Source: Balaenoptera acutorostrata
Taxonomy: Eukaryota; Chordata; Mammalia; Artiodactyla; Balaenopteridae
NCBI RefSeq assembly: GCF_949987535.1
Contig: NC_080064.1
Coordinates: 41,674,282 to 41,738,281 of the forward strand
Length of the DNA: 64,000 nt
Direction of reading: 5' to 3'
Positions 35,343 to 49,204 of this stretch are shown here, piece after piece. Both the position numbers and the translations under genes were made by a program. Below the pieces are notes generated by a model. The model ran no database searches and was not told the origin of the DNA. It saw only the letters and a program-made list of their open reading frames with translations. Numbering within the stretch: the stretch's first letter is position 1; each line of letters opens with the position of its first letter.

Positions 35343-38300
35343 ATGGTAATAGGAATATACATATTGATAATTACCTTAAATGTAAATGGATTAAATGCTC
35401 TGACCAAAAGACACAGGCTCACTGAATGGATACAAAACAAGACCCATATATATGCTGTCTACAAGAGAACCACTTCAGACCTAGGGACATATACAGACTG
35501 AAAGTGAGCGAATGGAAAAAGTTATTCCATGCACGTGGAAATCAAAAGAAAGCTAGAGTAGCAATACTCATTTCAGATAAAATAGACTCTGAAATAAAGA
35601 CTGTTATAAGAGAAAAGGAAGGACACTACATAATAATCAAAGATCAATCCAAGAAGGATATATAACAATTATAAATATATATGTACCCAACATAGGAGCA
35701 CCTCAATACATAAGGCAAATCTAACAGCTATAAAAGAGGAAATTGACAGTAACACAATGATAGTGGGGGACTCTATCACCTCACTTATACCAATGGATAT
35801 ATCATCCCGACAGAAAATTAATAGGAAACACAAGCTTTAAATGACACAACAGACCATATAGATTTAATTGATATTTATAGAACGTTCCATCTGAAAACAG
35901 CAGATTACACTTTCTTCTCAAATGCACATGGAACATTCTCCAAGAAAGAACACATCTTGGGTCACAAATCAAGCCTCGAAAAATTTAACAAAATTGAAAT
36001 CATATCAAGCATCTTTTCTGACCACAACGTTATGAGATTAGAAATATATTACAGGGGAAAAAACGTAAAAAACACAAACACATGGAGGCTAAACAATACA
36101 TCACTAAATAACCAAAAGATCACTGAAGAAATCAAAGAGGAAATCAAAAACTACCTAGAGACAGGTAACAACAAAAACATGATGATCTAAAACCTATGAG
36201 CTGCAGCAAAAGCAGTTCGAAGAGGGAACTTTATAGCAATACAACCCCACCTCAAGAAACAAGAAAAATCTCAAATAAACAATCTAACCTTACACCTAAA
36301 GGAACTATGGAAAGAGGAACAAACAAAACCCAAAGTTAGTAGAATGAAAGAAATCATAAAGATCAGAGCAGAAATAAATGAAATAGAAACAAAGAAAACA
36401 ATAGCAAATATCAATAAAACTAAAAGCTGGTTCTTTGAGAAGATAAAATTGATAAACCATTAGCAACACTCATCAAGAAAAAGAGGGAGAGGACTCAAAT
36501 CAATAAAATTAGAAATGAAAAAGGAGAAGTTGGCTTCTCCTTTTCAACAGACACCGCAGAAATAAAAAGCATCCTAAGAGACTACTACAAGCAACTCTAT
36601 GCCAATAAAATGGGCAACCTGGAAGAAATGGACAAATTCTTACAAAGGTATAACCTTCCAAAAGACTGAACCAGGAAGAAATAGAACATATGAACAGACC
36701 AATCACAAGTAATGAAATAGAAACTGTGATGAAAAATCTTCCAACAAACAAAAGTCCAGGACCAGATGGCTTCAGAAGAGCTAACACCCATCCTTCTCAA
36801 ACTCTTCCAAAAAACTGTCGAGGAAGGAATACTCCCAAACTCATCCTATGAGGCCACCATCATCCTGATACCAAAACCAGACAAAGATACTGCAAAAAAA
36901 GAAAATTACAGACCAATATCACTGATGAATATAGATGCAAAAATCCTCAACAAAATACTAGCAAACAGAATCCAACAACACATTAAAAGGATCATACACC
37001 ATGATCAAGTGGGGTTTATCCCAGGGCTGCAAGGATTCTCCAATATAAGCAAATCAATCAATGTGATATACCGTATTAACAAATTGAAGAATAAAAACCA
37101 TATGATCAACAGATGCAGAAAAAGCTTTTCACAAATTTCAACATCCATTTATAATAAAAAACTCTCCAGAAAGTGGTCATAGAGGGAACCTACCTCAACA
37201 TAATAGAGGCCATATATGACAAACCAACAGTAAACATCATTCTCAATGGTGAAAAACTGACAGCATTTACTCTAAGATCAGGAACAAGACAAGGATGCCC
37301 ACTCTCACCACTGTTATTCAACATAGTTTTGGAAGTCCTAGCCATGGCAATCAGAGAAGAAAAAGAAATAAAAGGAATCCAAATTGGAAAAGAAGAAGTA
37401 AAACTGTCACAGGTTGCAGATGACATGATACTATACATAGAGAATCCTATAGATGCCACCAGAAAACTACTAGAGCTAATTAATGAATTTGGTAAATTTG
37501 CAGGATATGTAATTAGTGCACAGAAATCTCTTGCATTGCTATACACTAACAATGAAAGATCAGAAAGAGAAATTAAGGAAACAATCCCATTTACCATTGC
37601 AACGGAAAGAATAAAATACCTAGGAATAAACCTACCTAAGAAGGTAAAAGACCTGTACTCAGAAAACTATAAGACACTGATGAAAGAAATCAAAGATGAC
37701 ACAAACAGATGGAGACATATACCATGTTCTTGGATTGGAAGAATCAATATTGTGAAAATTACTATATTACCCAAAGCAATCTACAGATTCAACACAATCC
37801 CTATCAAATTACCAATGGCATTTTTTACAGAACTAGAACAAAAAATCTTAAAATTGTATGGAGACACAAAGGACCCCAAATAGCCAAAGAAATATGGACA
37901 GAAAAAAACGGAGCTGGAGGAATCAGCCTCCCAGACTTCAGACTATAATACAAAGCTATAGTAATCAAGACAATATGGTACTGGCACAAAAACAGAAATA
38001 TAGATCAATGGAACAGGATAGAAAGCCCAGACATAAACCCATGCACCTATGGTCAACTAATCTATGAGAAAGGAGGCAAAAATATACAATGGAGAAAAGA
38101 CAGCCTCTTCAATAAATGGTGCTGGGAAAACTGGGCAGCTACATGTAAAAGAATGAAAGTAGAATATTTCCTAACACCATACACAAAAATAAACTCAAAA
38201 TGGATTAAACATCTAAATTAAGGCTGGACACTATAAAACTCGTAGAGGAAAACAGAGGAAGAACACTCTTTGACATAAATCACAGCAAGATCTTTTTGAC

Positions 38301-39133
38301 CTACCTCCTAGAGTAATGGAAATAAAAACAAAAACAAACAAATGGGACCTAATGAAGCTTAAAAGCTTTTGCACAGCAAAGGAAACTATAAACAAGACAA
38401 AAACACATCCCTCAGGATGGGAGAAAATATTTGCAAAAAAATCAGTGGACAAAGGATTAATCTCCAAAATATATAAACAGCTCATGCAGCTCAATATTAA
38501 AAAAACAAACAACCCCATAAAAAAATGGGTGGAAGACCTAAACAGACATTCCTCCAAAAAAGACATACAGATGGCCAACAAACACATGAAAAGCTGCTCA
38601 ACATCACTAATTATTAGAGAAATGCAAATCAAAACTACAATGAGGTATCACCTCACCCCAGTTAGAATGGGCATCATCAGAAAATCTACAAACAACAAAT
38701 GCTGGAGAGGGTGTGGAGAAAAGGGAACTCTCTTGCACTGTTGGTGGGAATGTAAATTGATACAGCCACTATGGAGAACAGTATGGAGGTTCCTTAAAAA
38801 ACTAAAAATAGAATTACCATATGACCCAGCAATCCTGCTACTGGGCATATCCCCAGAGAAAACCATAATTCAAAAAGACACATGCACCCTAATGTTCATT
38901 GCAGCACTATTTACAATAGCCAGGTCATGGAAGCAACAAAATGCCCATCAACAGACGAATGGATAAAGAAGATGTGGTACATACATACAATTGAATATTA
39001 CTCAGCCATGAAAAGGAACAAAATTGGGTCATTTGTAGAGGTGTGGATGGACCTACAGACTGTCATACAGAGTGAAGTAAGTGAGAAAGAGAAAAACAAA
39101 TATCGTATATTAATGCATATATGTGAAATCTAG
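35343..39133 (+). pseudogene. L1-B ORF2, multiply broken
   Basis: Full span from the endonuclease start ([18 protein letters not shown]) to the C-terminus. The endonuclease SDH motif is kept (IFSDHNVM). FADD reads VADD (37413-37424). At 36519-36544 an inserted segment makes a perfect 11-bp hairpin between the endonuclease and RT domains. Frameshifts lie near 35430, 35720, 36440 and 37110. The zinc-knuckle [18 protein letters not shown] is intact at about 38700-38755. Confidence 0.92.
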
Positions 39134-39424
39134 AAAAATGTTACAGATGAACTGGTTTTCAAGGCAGAAATAGAGACACAGATGTAGAGAACAAATGTAT
39201 GGACACCAAGGGAGGAACGTGGGAGTGGTGGATGGTGGTGGTGGGATGAATTGGGAGACTGGGATTGACATTTATTCACTAATATGTATAATATAGATAA
39301 CTAATAAGAACCTGCTGTATAAAAATAAATTAAAAAAATAAAATTAAAAGAAATAATAATAAGTATCTCCAAACACATTAGTGCAGTTATATATTCTGGC
39401 TACCAAAAGAAGCTAAAGGAATTT

Positions 39425-39745
39425 CATGTCTCTTTGGTTCAATCACCAATGTTTACTGAGCATTTTCTATGAAACAGGCATCCTGCTATTCATTAGTGAT
39501 TCCAATGTGTTACTATAGAATAGTGATTAAAAGCACAGACTCTGGAATAAGACTGCGTGGGTTTACAATACAGCTCTATTCCTTACTATCTGTATGACCT
39601 TGGACTAGATACTGTGTGTGCCTCAAATGTTTCTATTGTAAATTCATAAAGTTGTTGTAAGGATTAAATGAGTGATACATGCAGAGGGGTGAGAACAGCT
39701 CCTAGTACATAGATGTAGTGAATAGGTATAAAAGAGGCTATCAAT
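39425..39745 (+). repeat. MIR-family SINE
   Basis: 'agcacagactctggaataag', 'ttactatctgtatgaccttg' and 'aaggattaaatgagtgatac' follow MIR order at about 39520-39740. The text before that is older and uncertain. Confidence 0.7.
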
Positions 39746-39759
39746 CAATTGAGGAAAAG

Positions 39760-40300
39760 TAACACATAAGTAGTTATAATAAAACAGGGTAAAAATCATA
39801 TTCAAGGTATGCAAAAAGTGTTATAGGGACAAGAAATTAAAGCCTAACCCTACTTGTGGTTGCAGGGCTGGCAAAGGGTCAATGGAAGTGACATATGAGT
39901 TATACTTGAAGGATGAGTAGGACTCTTTCAGATGTCAAATGGAAGATGGCAGAAAGAGCATTATGTGAAAGAGCACATAACAATGAGACAGGAAGTCTAG
40001 GCCAGGGAATTGCTATATGGCCAGGGTCCAATAATGTAAGAGTGCCAGGACATGAGGCTGATGAGGTAGATTAAGGTAAGGAAATGAGGAGCCATTGGAG
40101 AATTTTAAGCAAAAGAGTAGCACATCAGATTTCATTTTTAAAAGATTTATCTAGGGGTAGCATAAAGATAAAATGAAAGACTTGGATAAAGCTTGATATA
40201 GAAGTAGTCATAATACATAGGAATATATTGCAATGAGTCAAGCAAGAATTGATGAAGACTCACATAAAGCAGTGAGAGGAAGGAGTGTATAGAATCCATA
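39760..40300 (+). repeat. Ancient interspersed repeat, family not named
   Basis: 'cttgaaggatgagtaggact' and 'gaggagccattggagaattt' with 'taagcaaaagagtagcacat' match a common old mammalian repeat text. Same group as 31955 and 59450. Confidence 0.55.
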
Positions 40301-40309
40301 GGTATTTGT

Positions 40310-43300
40310 TAAGGGATAAACTCTTCTTCCCCACTTGATAATATAATTTAAATGTTTGATCAACTTTCATGGGAAAGAAGGGGCAAATCATTAACATTTA
40401 TGAAAAATAGTAATACTGAAATTTCCTTTCATCAAAGAATAGTGAGCTCATCTTAGATATGAGCTCATCATCTACACAGAACTTGAAAAATGGAGTGGAT
40501 GATGATTTGGCAGGTTTGGACTAGGTAACCAAAGATACGTTCCAACCAGAGGTAGATTTACTGAGAAGCAAGGGAAGCTTAAGCTTCAAGATTCTTCACT
40601 TAATAAGGGCCCTTATAAAGGCTGGGAGTTGCAGGAGTTATAATGGGAAGAGATAAAAAGGCTGCACTCCTTTGCAGCATTTCTGGTAAACAGCCTAAAG
40701 AGATTTCAGGAGAAAGAGACCTGAATCCCCAAGATAACAGTAATTCATTGTGATCTCCTTTCTTATTCTGAAGATATAATTTTATATTTATAATTTTGTA
40801 CAATTTTTCTTAAAGACGACCTTCTAAAATTATATAAACTGCAGGCTGTATAAAGCTTAGAATAGCCCTTGCTTCCAGGTCTTGGCTTCTGTGGCATTAA
40901 GAAATGGAGAGAACTGTAGTCTGACTCCTGGAGTTAAGAGGGTATTTTCATTTCAATGTACAGGAATTGATTCTCCAAGTAAACAAAAGATGATTTCCTT
41001 GAAATATATTAGGAACTATTAACCAGCAATTAAACATTGATTACATGATGAATAATTAATGCTTCATATCTCACCATACAGTGATGAATAAAAACAGAGA
41101 TTTGAAGTTTGGGTGGCATTTTCAAAGTCATTCTTCTTCAGAGATTAAAAATGCTTTCTGGAACATATTTTTAAGAGGATGGACTATTGATTAGAATGAG
41201 AGTCAGAAGACCTCGTTAGAGCTCTGGATCTATCATTGCTTACCTTTGTGACCTTGGACTTCTGACAGGACTACTGTCTATTATAACTGAAAAGATTTTC
41301 ACATCACCTTCTCTAGCTTCTCAATTAATCTTTCCTCAGTCTGTAGTGACAAATTCCTATGTGTTCTTCACGCCTGTAGTATCTAACCATATCAAGACCC
41401 CCACTCTCTTAGTCCAATTTCCACGGAGCTGTCTTTGATGGCTTTTCTACAACCTAAAGAATGAAACGTGAAATCACATTCTTCCAACTTCATGACACTA
41501 AAGGCAAGAAAGTGCCTCTCTCCATTTACAATAATTAAAAAAAAAAAAAAAAACTCTTGAGGAAGGTTCTGATTGGTCCAAACTTGGAACACATGCTCAA
41601 CCCACAAACCAATCTAGTGGTCAGGATACTATAATTCATCTTAGTTATCTGCTGACCCCCTTAGTCACAGGAATGTAATCTGTTATCAGTAGGGTAAAGT
41701 AGTGAACATGTATCATCCAGCCAGCCACGCCAATTTGTATCAACCACAAAGGGAGTAAGGAACTAGTTGATGGTGACTAGTTGAGAGTTCCAGCTTGGTA
41801 ACTATAAAATTAGTGATGCATTAACTGTAACAGGTGTACAGAAAGAAAAGTTATGAAGGAATATTTTTTTTTTAGAAACATCAAGTTTGAGGTATCTATT
41901 CATCATTCAAAAGGTAATATTCAATAACCACTAATTTTTTCTTTGTACAAGATTGAGACATATACAGAATGTGTGTAACAATCACAATTCATGATTTAGA
42001 AGAATCCTGAAATTTCATTTCTGTATCTGAAATAAAATCATTAAATCCAGGGAATATCTCTTTCCATACAGTAATGACTATTTTAAAATATTGTTCTAGG
42101 AGTCTCTAAACGTATTTTGGCAAAATTTGACCTGATTAGAAATTTCAAAAATCTCTCTTAACATATTTTTGTCAGCGGTACTTTTATGAAAGAGGAAAAC
42201 AATGCTGTATCATAGGTAGATACGACATGTACCTACAAAACACAAGAGCTGCTGTCCTGATTGCAATTCAGTCAAGGAGATTTGTAAACCCATGAAGCTT
42301 TCTACTTTCTCAGAGTAAGTGTCAGAAGCACTGCTCCCTAACAGTGCTTAATAATTTGGTTGAGTCCATCTTAGAAACCAATAGTCCAAATCTTCTGAAA
42401 CAATTTGCAGGTATCTTATAAAAACTCCAAGTATTTGACACTACAGAGGTTCTACTAAGCAGACTTAAACATTTTGACTTCTTAATATCTACAACCATAT
42501 TCCCAAAGGTGAAATGTTTCCTGAAATTCTCCATTTTGTGGATCAATTAGATTTACAGCAACAGGGAAGAAAATAAATGTACTAAAGAAGGGTTTTTGCA
42601 TAGCCACTCAAATCAAAGTTGACAATTACCTTGATGCAAGAATAAATAATAAAGCTTGAGAGCTTTATTAGCCCCAAAGTAATTTTCAAGTTACATGTTT
42701 CTTCTCTACATATATATGGAAGTTCTTTTGTCTCTCCTGCCCTATACATTTAGTGTTCATAAAATATTCAACGTGTTGCTTCCAATGTCGATAAAAAGTA
42801 TCTGTTACTGGAAGAAGGAAAATCTATTTTGCAAAATGATAGGGAGATTATGCAGCACAACTATAATTATCGTTTTTTTAAAGGCACAGAAAGAAAGAAA
42901 GATGTTAGGCAATTTGAAAATCTTCTTGAGCCACACACTGCGTTTTCCTACAGAGGATTTTTAAGATGAGAAATAGACCTTGAGGGTCTTAGACAGGCCT
43001 GAGGCAATATTTTTAAAAAAGGTCAAACATTCTGCTAAAAAGCACCGCTATCTTCAGAACAACAATTTATCAGCCAGCTTGCAGCGCCTCCTTATTTACA
43101 GCTATTGGTCCCAAAGGAAGTGCACTTGAGTGTGGGCCACGATTACTTTGTAATGAGTGTGCCAGTACTGATACAGGAAACAAATTTGTTACAGTGTGCC
43201 ATTCCCAGCTTAGAAACTTTAGCAGACACTTTTTCTTTTGGTGAGGAAGAAGGGGGAGTAGGGACAAAAAGGAGAAGAAAGTAAAAATGGAAAGAAGAGA

Positions 43301-43968
43301 AAGAAGGCGTCATCTTTGTGTATGCTCCTAATAAGCAGCCAAGGAGAGCCCTAAGGAAAACTGAGTTGCAAGCATAGTTTGAAAGATTCTGGGATTATCC
43401 AACTCTGTCCATTCCTAGCTCAGAGACCCTTCCTTCCGCAAGGCAGCTCCATAAAATGCTGGTTGGTTTTCATGGGACCACTCTCTCAAATTAAGCCCAT
43501 TAGAAAACAGTTAAAAAAAAAAAAAAAAAAAGCTCTGCACCTGTCGCAGATTAGTAACAAAAGGGCAAATGCTTCACTATACACCTAGGACACCTCCATC
43601 TTGTGTGTTCACTTATAGGAGCCGAATCTGCCTCACTTCAAGCAGAAAAGCGTGCACCGTGATAAATGGGGGGAGGGTAGAGAAGTAAACCTTATCTAAG
43701 AGCTGTCAATAAATCTATTGTTGGAAATACATGTGAATAGAAGTAGCAGAGGCAATCTTTGTCTTTTAAAGAGGAAGTTTTTCAAAAGGAGAATTACACA
43801 AAGTGCTCCTCTGTTTTCGTCAATATGTTGCCAGGTTTTGAAATACTATTTTTCATCCAAACAATAAAAATCTTGACAAGTAAGCAACAGAAAATCACTA
43901 ATACACTTGCAGCTGCATTTCGATCTATACAAATTCTTTAAACAAAAACAACCAAAGAACAGCCTGGC
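40310..43968. other. Mostly non-repetitive intron
   Basis: The longest stretch without recognisable repeats in the window. Only a short MIR-like piece at 41190-41270 ('gacctcgttagagctctgga') stands out. Open frames at 42322-42546 (minus), 42695-42964 (plus) and 43070-43267 (minus) have no recognised domain and no convincing splice context, so I do not call them exons. It could hold conserved noncoding elements. Confidence 0.5.
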
Positions 43969-43985
43969 CTAGCACAATTATTTTA

Positions 43986-44494
43986 TTTTATTTTTTCACA
44001 TCTTTATTGGAGTATAAATGCTTCACAGTGTTGTATTAGCCCCTGCTGAACAACAAAGTGAATCAGCCATATGTATACATATATCCCCATATCCCCTCCC
44101 TCTTGAGCCTCCCTCCCACCCTCCCTATCCCATCGCTCTAGGTTGTCACAAAGCATCGAGCTGATCTCCCTGTGCTACGCAGCAGCTTCCCACTAGCTAT
44201 CCATTTTACATTTGGTAGTGTATACATACTATGTCAATGCTGCTCTCTCACTTCATCCCAGCTTCCCCTTGCCCCCCATGCCCTCAAGTCTGTTCTCTAT
44301 GTCTGTGTCTTTATTCCTGCCCTGCCACTAGGTTCATCAGTACCGCTTTTTTAAATTCCATGTATATGCGTTACCATTCCGTACTTGTTTTTCTCTTTCT
44401 GACTTACTTCACTCTGTATGACAGACTCTAGGTCCATCCACCTCACTACAAATAACTGAATTTTGTTCCTTTTTATGGCTGAGTAATATTCCAT
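43986..44494 (-). mobile_element. 5'-truncated L1, minus strand
   Basis: The plus strand reads 'catctttattggagtataaa' at the left, which is the reversed poly(A) end, and 'tatggctgagtaatattcca' at the right, inside the ORF2 C-terminus. The G-rich-tract 3'UTR type matches L1-A. Target duplication CTAGCACAATTATTTTA (17 bp) at 43969-43985 and 44495-44511. Sense to AGBL4. Confidence 0.95.
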
Positions 44495-44511
44495 CTAGCA
44501 CAATTATTTTA

Positions 44512-45895
44512 CTGTTTGGGCCTCAAGTCCAAGATAATTAAGAAACAGGATTTTATATTTCCACTAAAAATTTTTGACAAAACTTCAAATTAAAAAAAAA
44601 TGAAAATCCAGATGAGAAGATGGAGTAAAGACTTAACATGTGAATTTCAAGAGCTCAAAATTAGGAAACAACTTTTTTTCAAATTTCATACTTGAAGTTA
44701 ACCCCCCAAAAATAAATAAATAAATAATTTTATTTCTGAAAAGTGTAAGTGTGTGGAGGTGGGGAAAGGGGAAAAAATTGGAATCAGAAGACAAGGTGTC
44801 TAAACTCCAGCTTAACAAGCAGCAATATATATTTAAGGGAAATCTGAAAGGAGAGAGACTATTTCTATTATGTAATCAGGATATGGTAAAGACCTGGACT
44901 AAGGGGTAGTGAGAAGGGGAAAAAGGACATATGTGGTATACATTTTCATAGACAGAATTAATGGGATTTATTGATGAATGAAGGTAAGTAAGTGAATATC
45001 TTCCATTTGCTCCTCCATATCCACTCTCCACTTTCTCCTCCTTGCTCTGTACTTCAGGAGGCTGACCTCTATGGACTACATCAGTGGGCTACCTTTTCTC
45101 TAACTTCTGCTTGGGTTTGGTTAATGGAAGGCACCAGCCCAAAATTAAGGACAGGAAAATACTGAGGTCAGAGTACTTATTCCCTTGGCTTTCTCCATGC
45201 CTGGTCACAAGTTGTTGGCTGTTGTTCTACTGAACATAGCTCCTGTCAGGTGTTCCTCTACATCTAGTCTTATCTGTGGCTCCTAGTAACCACTTCCTCT
45301 CCTTTCCTCTTTAGGCACAAAAGCAGTAATAGATCTCTGCTGAGAGCAGCCTAAGACCCTAAAATCCCATCTTGATTTCCCTAAACCCTACCCACACCTT
45401 TGTAATTAGTCCTGTCCTGAAACTGAATGAAATCCAAAATTATCCGATTTAAGCATGCCATTTGTTTCCTGCCATTATCCTCACACATATAGTAAAATTG
45501 TTTTGAAAACCACAAGACACTGTGCAACAAGCTCATTTACTTACTTACTTTGTTAGTTGAACAAACTATGTCAGATATGTCTAGCATACAGCAAGTGGCC
45601 CATACATATTTTCTGAATCAATTAATACAAATTACACACAGTTAAGAATGAGGGTCAAGTCTGGTTAAATACTTGAAATTTTGAGGAAAATAAGAGATGA
45701 GTTGTGAAACATACAAGTTATACATCAAAGGCTTATAAAAGAAAGTATAAGCAACAAAAGAAATTAGTTATTTCCAGAAACTCTTCAGTAATTATTAAAA
45801 ATATGTATGATTCAAGGAAGTACTCTAAGTATACAGCCTTTCATAAAGGTGAAAGGAGATAACTATCAAACTTCAAAACTCATAGCTTGAAAAAT
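44512..45895. other. Unassigned intron
   Basis: No gene seen. A short AATA microsatellite is at 44710-44727. The end may hold a small old L2/MIR scrap near 45580-45620. Confidence 0.45.
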
Positions 45896-47754
45896 ATAAA
45901 AGTGAAACTGGGAGTTCTGACTATGGTCAAGTGAGGAGATAGGCAAATTCTCCTCTGAAAAGCAAGTATAAATAATACAAGGTACCTCAGAAGATTAACA
46001 GCTGTCTTTCCATCACAACCAGAGGAGGTTAGAAGGCAATGTTATGACATATTCAGAGTGCTGAAAACAATTGTCAGCAAACAATATATATCCAGCAAAA
46101 CTATCCTTCAAAAGTGAAGGAAAAATAAAAACATCCCCAGATAGACAAAGACTGAGAGAATTAATTGTTAGCAGACATGCCTTGCAAGAAATATTAAAGG
46201 AAATCCTTCAAGTTGAAAGAATATAATACCAGATGGTAAATCCAATCCACAGTTAGAAATGAAAAACACCAGAAATGGTAAGCATGTGAATAAAGACAAT
46301 ATTTTTTTCTTCATTTCTTGTCTTCTCTAAAAGGTATATAAGATTGTGTATAGAAATAATTATAACACTGTACTTTTAGGTTTCTAACATATGTAGATGG
46401 AATATATATGACATATATATTCATATATATATGAATAATAGCACAAAGAGGAGGAAGAGAATGGGCTACATTCATAGAGAAAAGTTTCTATTACAGTTTA
46501 TAAGAAGTAAGTTTGTAGTTTCCTGAACTAGACTGTGATAAAATAAAATGCATATTGCAATCCCAAGAGAAACCACTAAGAAAAATGACTCAAAATATAT
46601 AGTAAAAATGACAACAGAGAAATTTAAATAGCATAAAAATATATACAGGGGGCAGGGGACCAAAAAAGACAGAAGACATATAGCAATATGACAAATGTAA
46701 ATCAACTATAAAAATAATTGCATTAAATGCGGATGATAGAAACACTACAGTCAAAAGGCAGAAGTTGTCAGACAGGATTAGAAAAAAAAAAGAAAGCCAA
46801 CTCTATCCTGTCTACACAAAGTATATATTAGATTCTAAGACACAAATAGGTTGAAAGTAAAAAGATGTTTAAAAGATATACCAGCAAATCATAAACATCA
46901 GACTACTAAAATAATATATTAGTAACAGACAAAATAGACTTTAATACAAGAAATGTCATTAAAGTCAAAGAGGGACATTTCCAAATAATAAAAGGGTCAA
47001 TATCTCAGTAAGGTGTAAGGATTAGAGATGTATATGCATCTAATCTCAAAATACATAGAGTAAAAACCGACAGAATTTTAAATAAAATAAGCAATTTCAA
47101 AAACTATAGCAAATGATTCTGCATCTCTACTGTCAATAATTAATAGAAATATTATTTAGAAAATTAGCAAGGATATAGAGGTTTGAATAACACTATCAAC
47201 TGACTTGACCTAACTTACATATATAGAACACTTCAAATAATGCCTGACTGTACCTATATACACATTATTTTCAGACACATGCTGCATTCTCCAAAGTAGA
47301 CCATATTCTATGCCACAGAAAAATTGATACAAATTTGAACACTTTAAAATCATAAAAAGGTAGTTCTCAGCTAACAACAGAATTAAAAACAACAAAATAA
47401 AATCTGAGAAATACCCAAACATTTATAAATTAAGCACATTTTAAAATAATTGATGGATCAAAGAAGAAATCACAAAGTAAAGTAAAAAATATGTTGAACT
47501 TAATAAAAATGGAAAAAAATATAAAAATTTATGGGCCTATTCACAGACAAGAATAAAGACTTCAAATCAATAATAAGATTCCATCTTAAGAAATTAGAAA
47601 AACAAGAACAAATTGAGTACAAAATGTGCAGAAGGAAAGAAAAACTAAAGATTGGAGCAGAAATAAATGAAATATAAAAAAACAGAAAAACAATAGATAA
47701 AGTCAATGGAATAAAACTTTGGTCCTTTAAAAATATGATGAAATAGAAAAATCA

Positions 47755-47942
47755 TCACCTACACCAATGGTCAGTAAATGACAACCTATGGGCTAAATCT
47801 GGAACACTGCCTGTTTTTATAAATAAAGCATTAGTAGAACAGAGCACACCCCTTTACATATACTGTCTATAACTGCTTTTGTGATATAATGGCAGAATTG
47901 AATAGTTATGAAAGAGACCACCTGGCCTACAAAGCCAAATAA
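47755..47942 (+). mobile_element. hAT-Charlie-like nonautonomous fragment
   Basis: 'acctatgggctaaatctgga', 'gcctgtttttataaataaag' and 'gccaaataaaaaaactggtt' follow the widely dispersed mammalian hAT text with the 'gtttttgtaaataaagtttt' core. The subfamily name is not certain. Confidence 0.65.
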
Positions 47943-47999
47943 AAAAACTGGTTTGGTTTTTTTTTTTGCCATTCCCTGAGTTTTGTTGAACCAAAAAAA

Positions 48000-48000
<1 letters not shown>

Positions 48001-48030
<30 letters not shown>

Positions 48031-48031
48031 A
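48001..48031. repeat. (GACA)n microsatellite
   Basis: GAGAGAGAGA followed by five to six ACAG/GACA units. Confidence 0.95.
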
Positions 48032-49204
48032 AAACTGCCAGAATCAGGAATGAAAGGTGAGTGAGACATTGCTATTGATCCTACAGAAACTAAAATGCTT
48101 AGAAGGAAATATTATGAACAACTGTATGCCAATAGTTCAACAACTTAGATAAAATGGACATATTCCTACAAAGACAAAAATCACCAAAACTGTCTCAAGA
48201 AAAGAGATAATATGAATACAACTTAACAAGTAAAGAATCTGAATTAGTAACTTTAAATTTTCCCACACAGAAAATCTCAGGATAAGGTGTCTTCTCTAGT
48301 GAATATTATCAAATAAATAAAGAAGAAATAATACAAATACTTCACAAAATCTTCCAGGTAATAAACAAGGAGGGAACACTTCCCAATTCATCCTATGGGG
48401 ACAGTATTATTCTGATACTAAAGCTAGTAAATGACACCCCAAGAAAACTACTAATTTCTCTCATGTTCATAGACTCAAAAATATTGCACAGAAAGAAAAG
48501 CAAACTGAATCGAGCAAAACATACAAAGAATTATACACGATGCCTACATAGGATTCACCCCAGGAATGCAAAGTTAGTTTCATATCCAAACATCAATTAA
48601 TGTAATACACGATACTAGTATTTTTTTTAAAGTATAAAAACCATAAGGCTCTGAATAGATACAGAAAAAGTACTTGACAAATTCAACACACATTTATGAT
48701 AAATATCAACATACTATGAATAGAAGGTAACTTCTTCAACCTGATAAGAGCATCTATATAGAAGTTCAGCTAACATTATGTATACTGAGGGAAGACTAAA
48801 ACTTTTAGTCTAACATCAAGAACAAGACAAAGATGTTAACTCTTACCATGAACAGTCAATGTATTTTTTGTTATTTGTAGTTAATTTTTCTTGGAGTATA
48901 GTTGCTATACAATGTTGTGTTAGTTTCTGCTGTACAACAAATTGAATCAGATATACATATACATTTATCCCCTCTTTTTTGGATTTCCTTCCCATTTAGG
49001 TCACCTCAAAGCACTGAGTAGAGTTCCCTGTGCTACACAGTAGGTTCTCATTAGTTACTTATTTTATACATAGTAGTGAATATATGTCAATCCCAATCCC
49101 CCAATTTATCCCACCCCCCTGTTGCCCCTTTGTATCTATACATTTGTTCTCTACATCTGTGTCTCTATTTATGCTTTGCAAATAAGACCATCTATACCAT
49201 TTTT

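Larger units (their letters stand above)
33453..39345 (+). mobile_element. L1-B, near full-length older L1
   Basis: About 5.9 kb with a 5'UTR beginning 'gagactggttcaagatggtg', ORF1, ORF2 and a 3'UTR ending early in 'ctgctgtataaaaataaatt'. The 0.9-kb 5'UTR is unrelated in text to the 2.1-kb 5'UTR of L1-A and L1-C beyond the CAAGATGG box, so it belongs to a different subfamily. More frameshifts than L1-A. Target repeats not found. Confidence 0.93.
45900..48857 (+). mobile_element. Old L1 (L1M), ORF1 end to RT
   Basis: 'acagctgtctttccatcaca' near 46000 is the ORF1 C-terminal region. The endonuclease-like part starts near 46690, and the RT region at 48380-48855 ends abruptly at 'actcttaccatgaacag' where L1-C begins. 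Interrupted by a hAT fragment at 47755-47942. Very degraded. Confidence 0.7.

Noticed and set aside
42322..43267. Open frames of 60-90 codons in the repeat-poor region
   Set aside because: Short, no known motif, and no matching acceptor/donor pair that fits AGBL4; chance length is sufficient explanation.
48001..48031. Regular short repeats that could suggest a CRISPR array
   Set aside because: It is a (GACA)n microsatellite in mammalian DNA without spacers.
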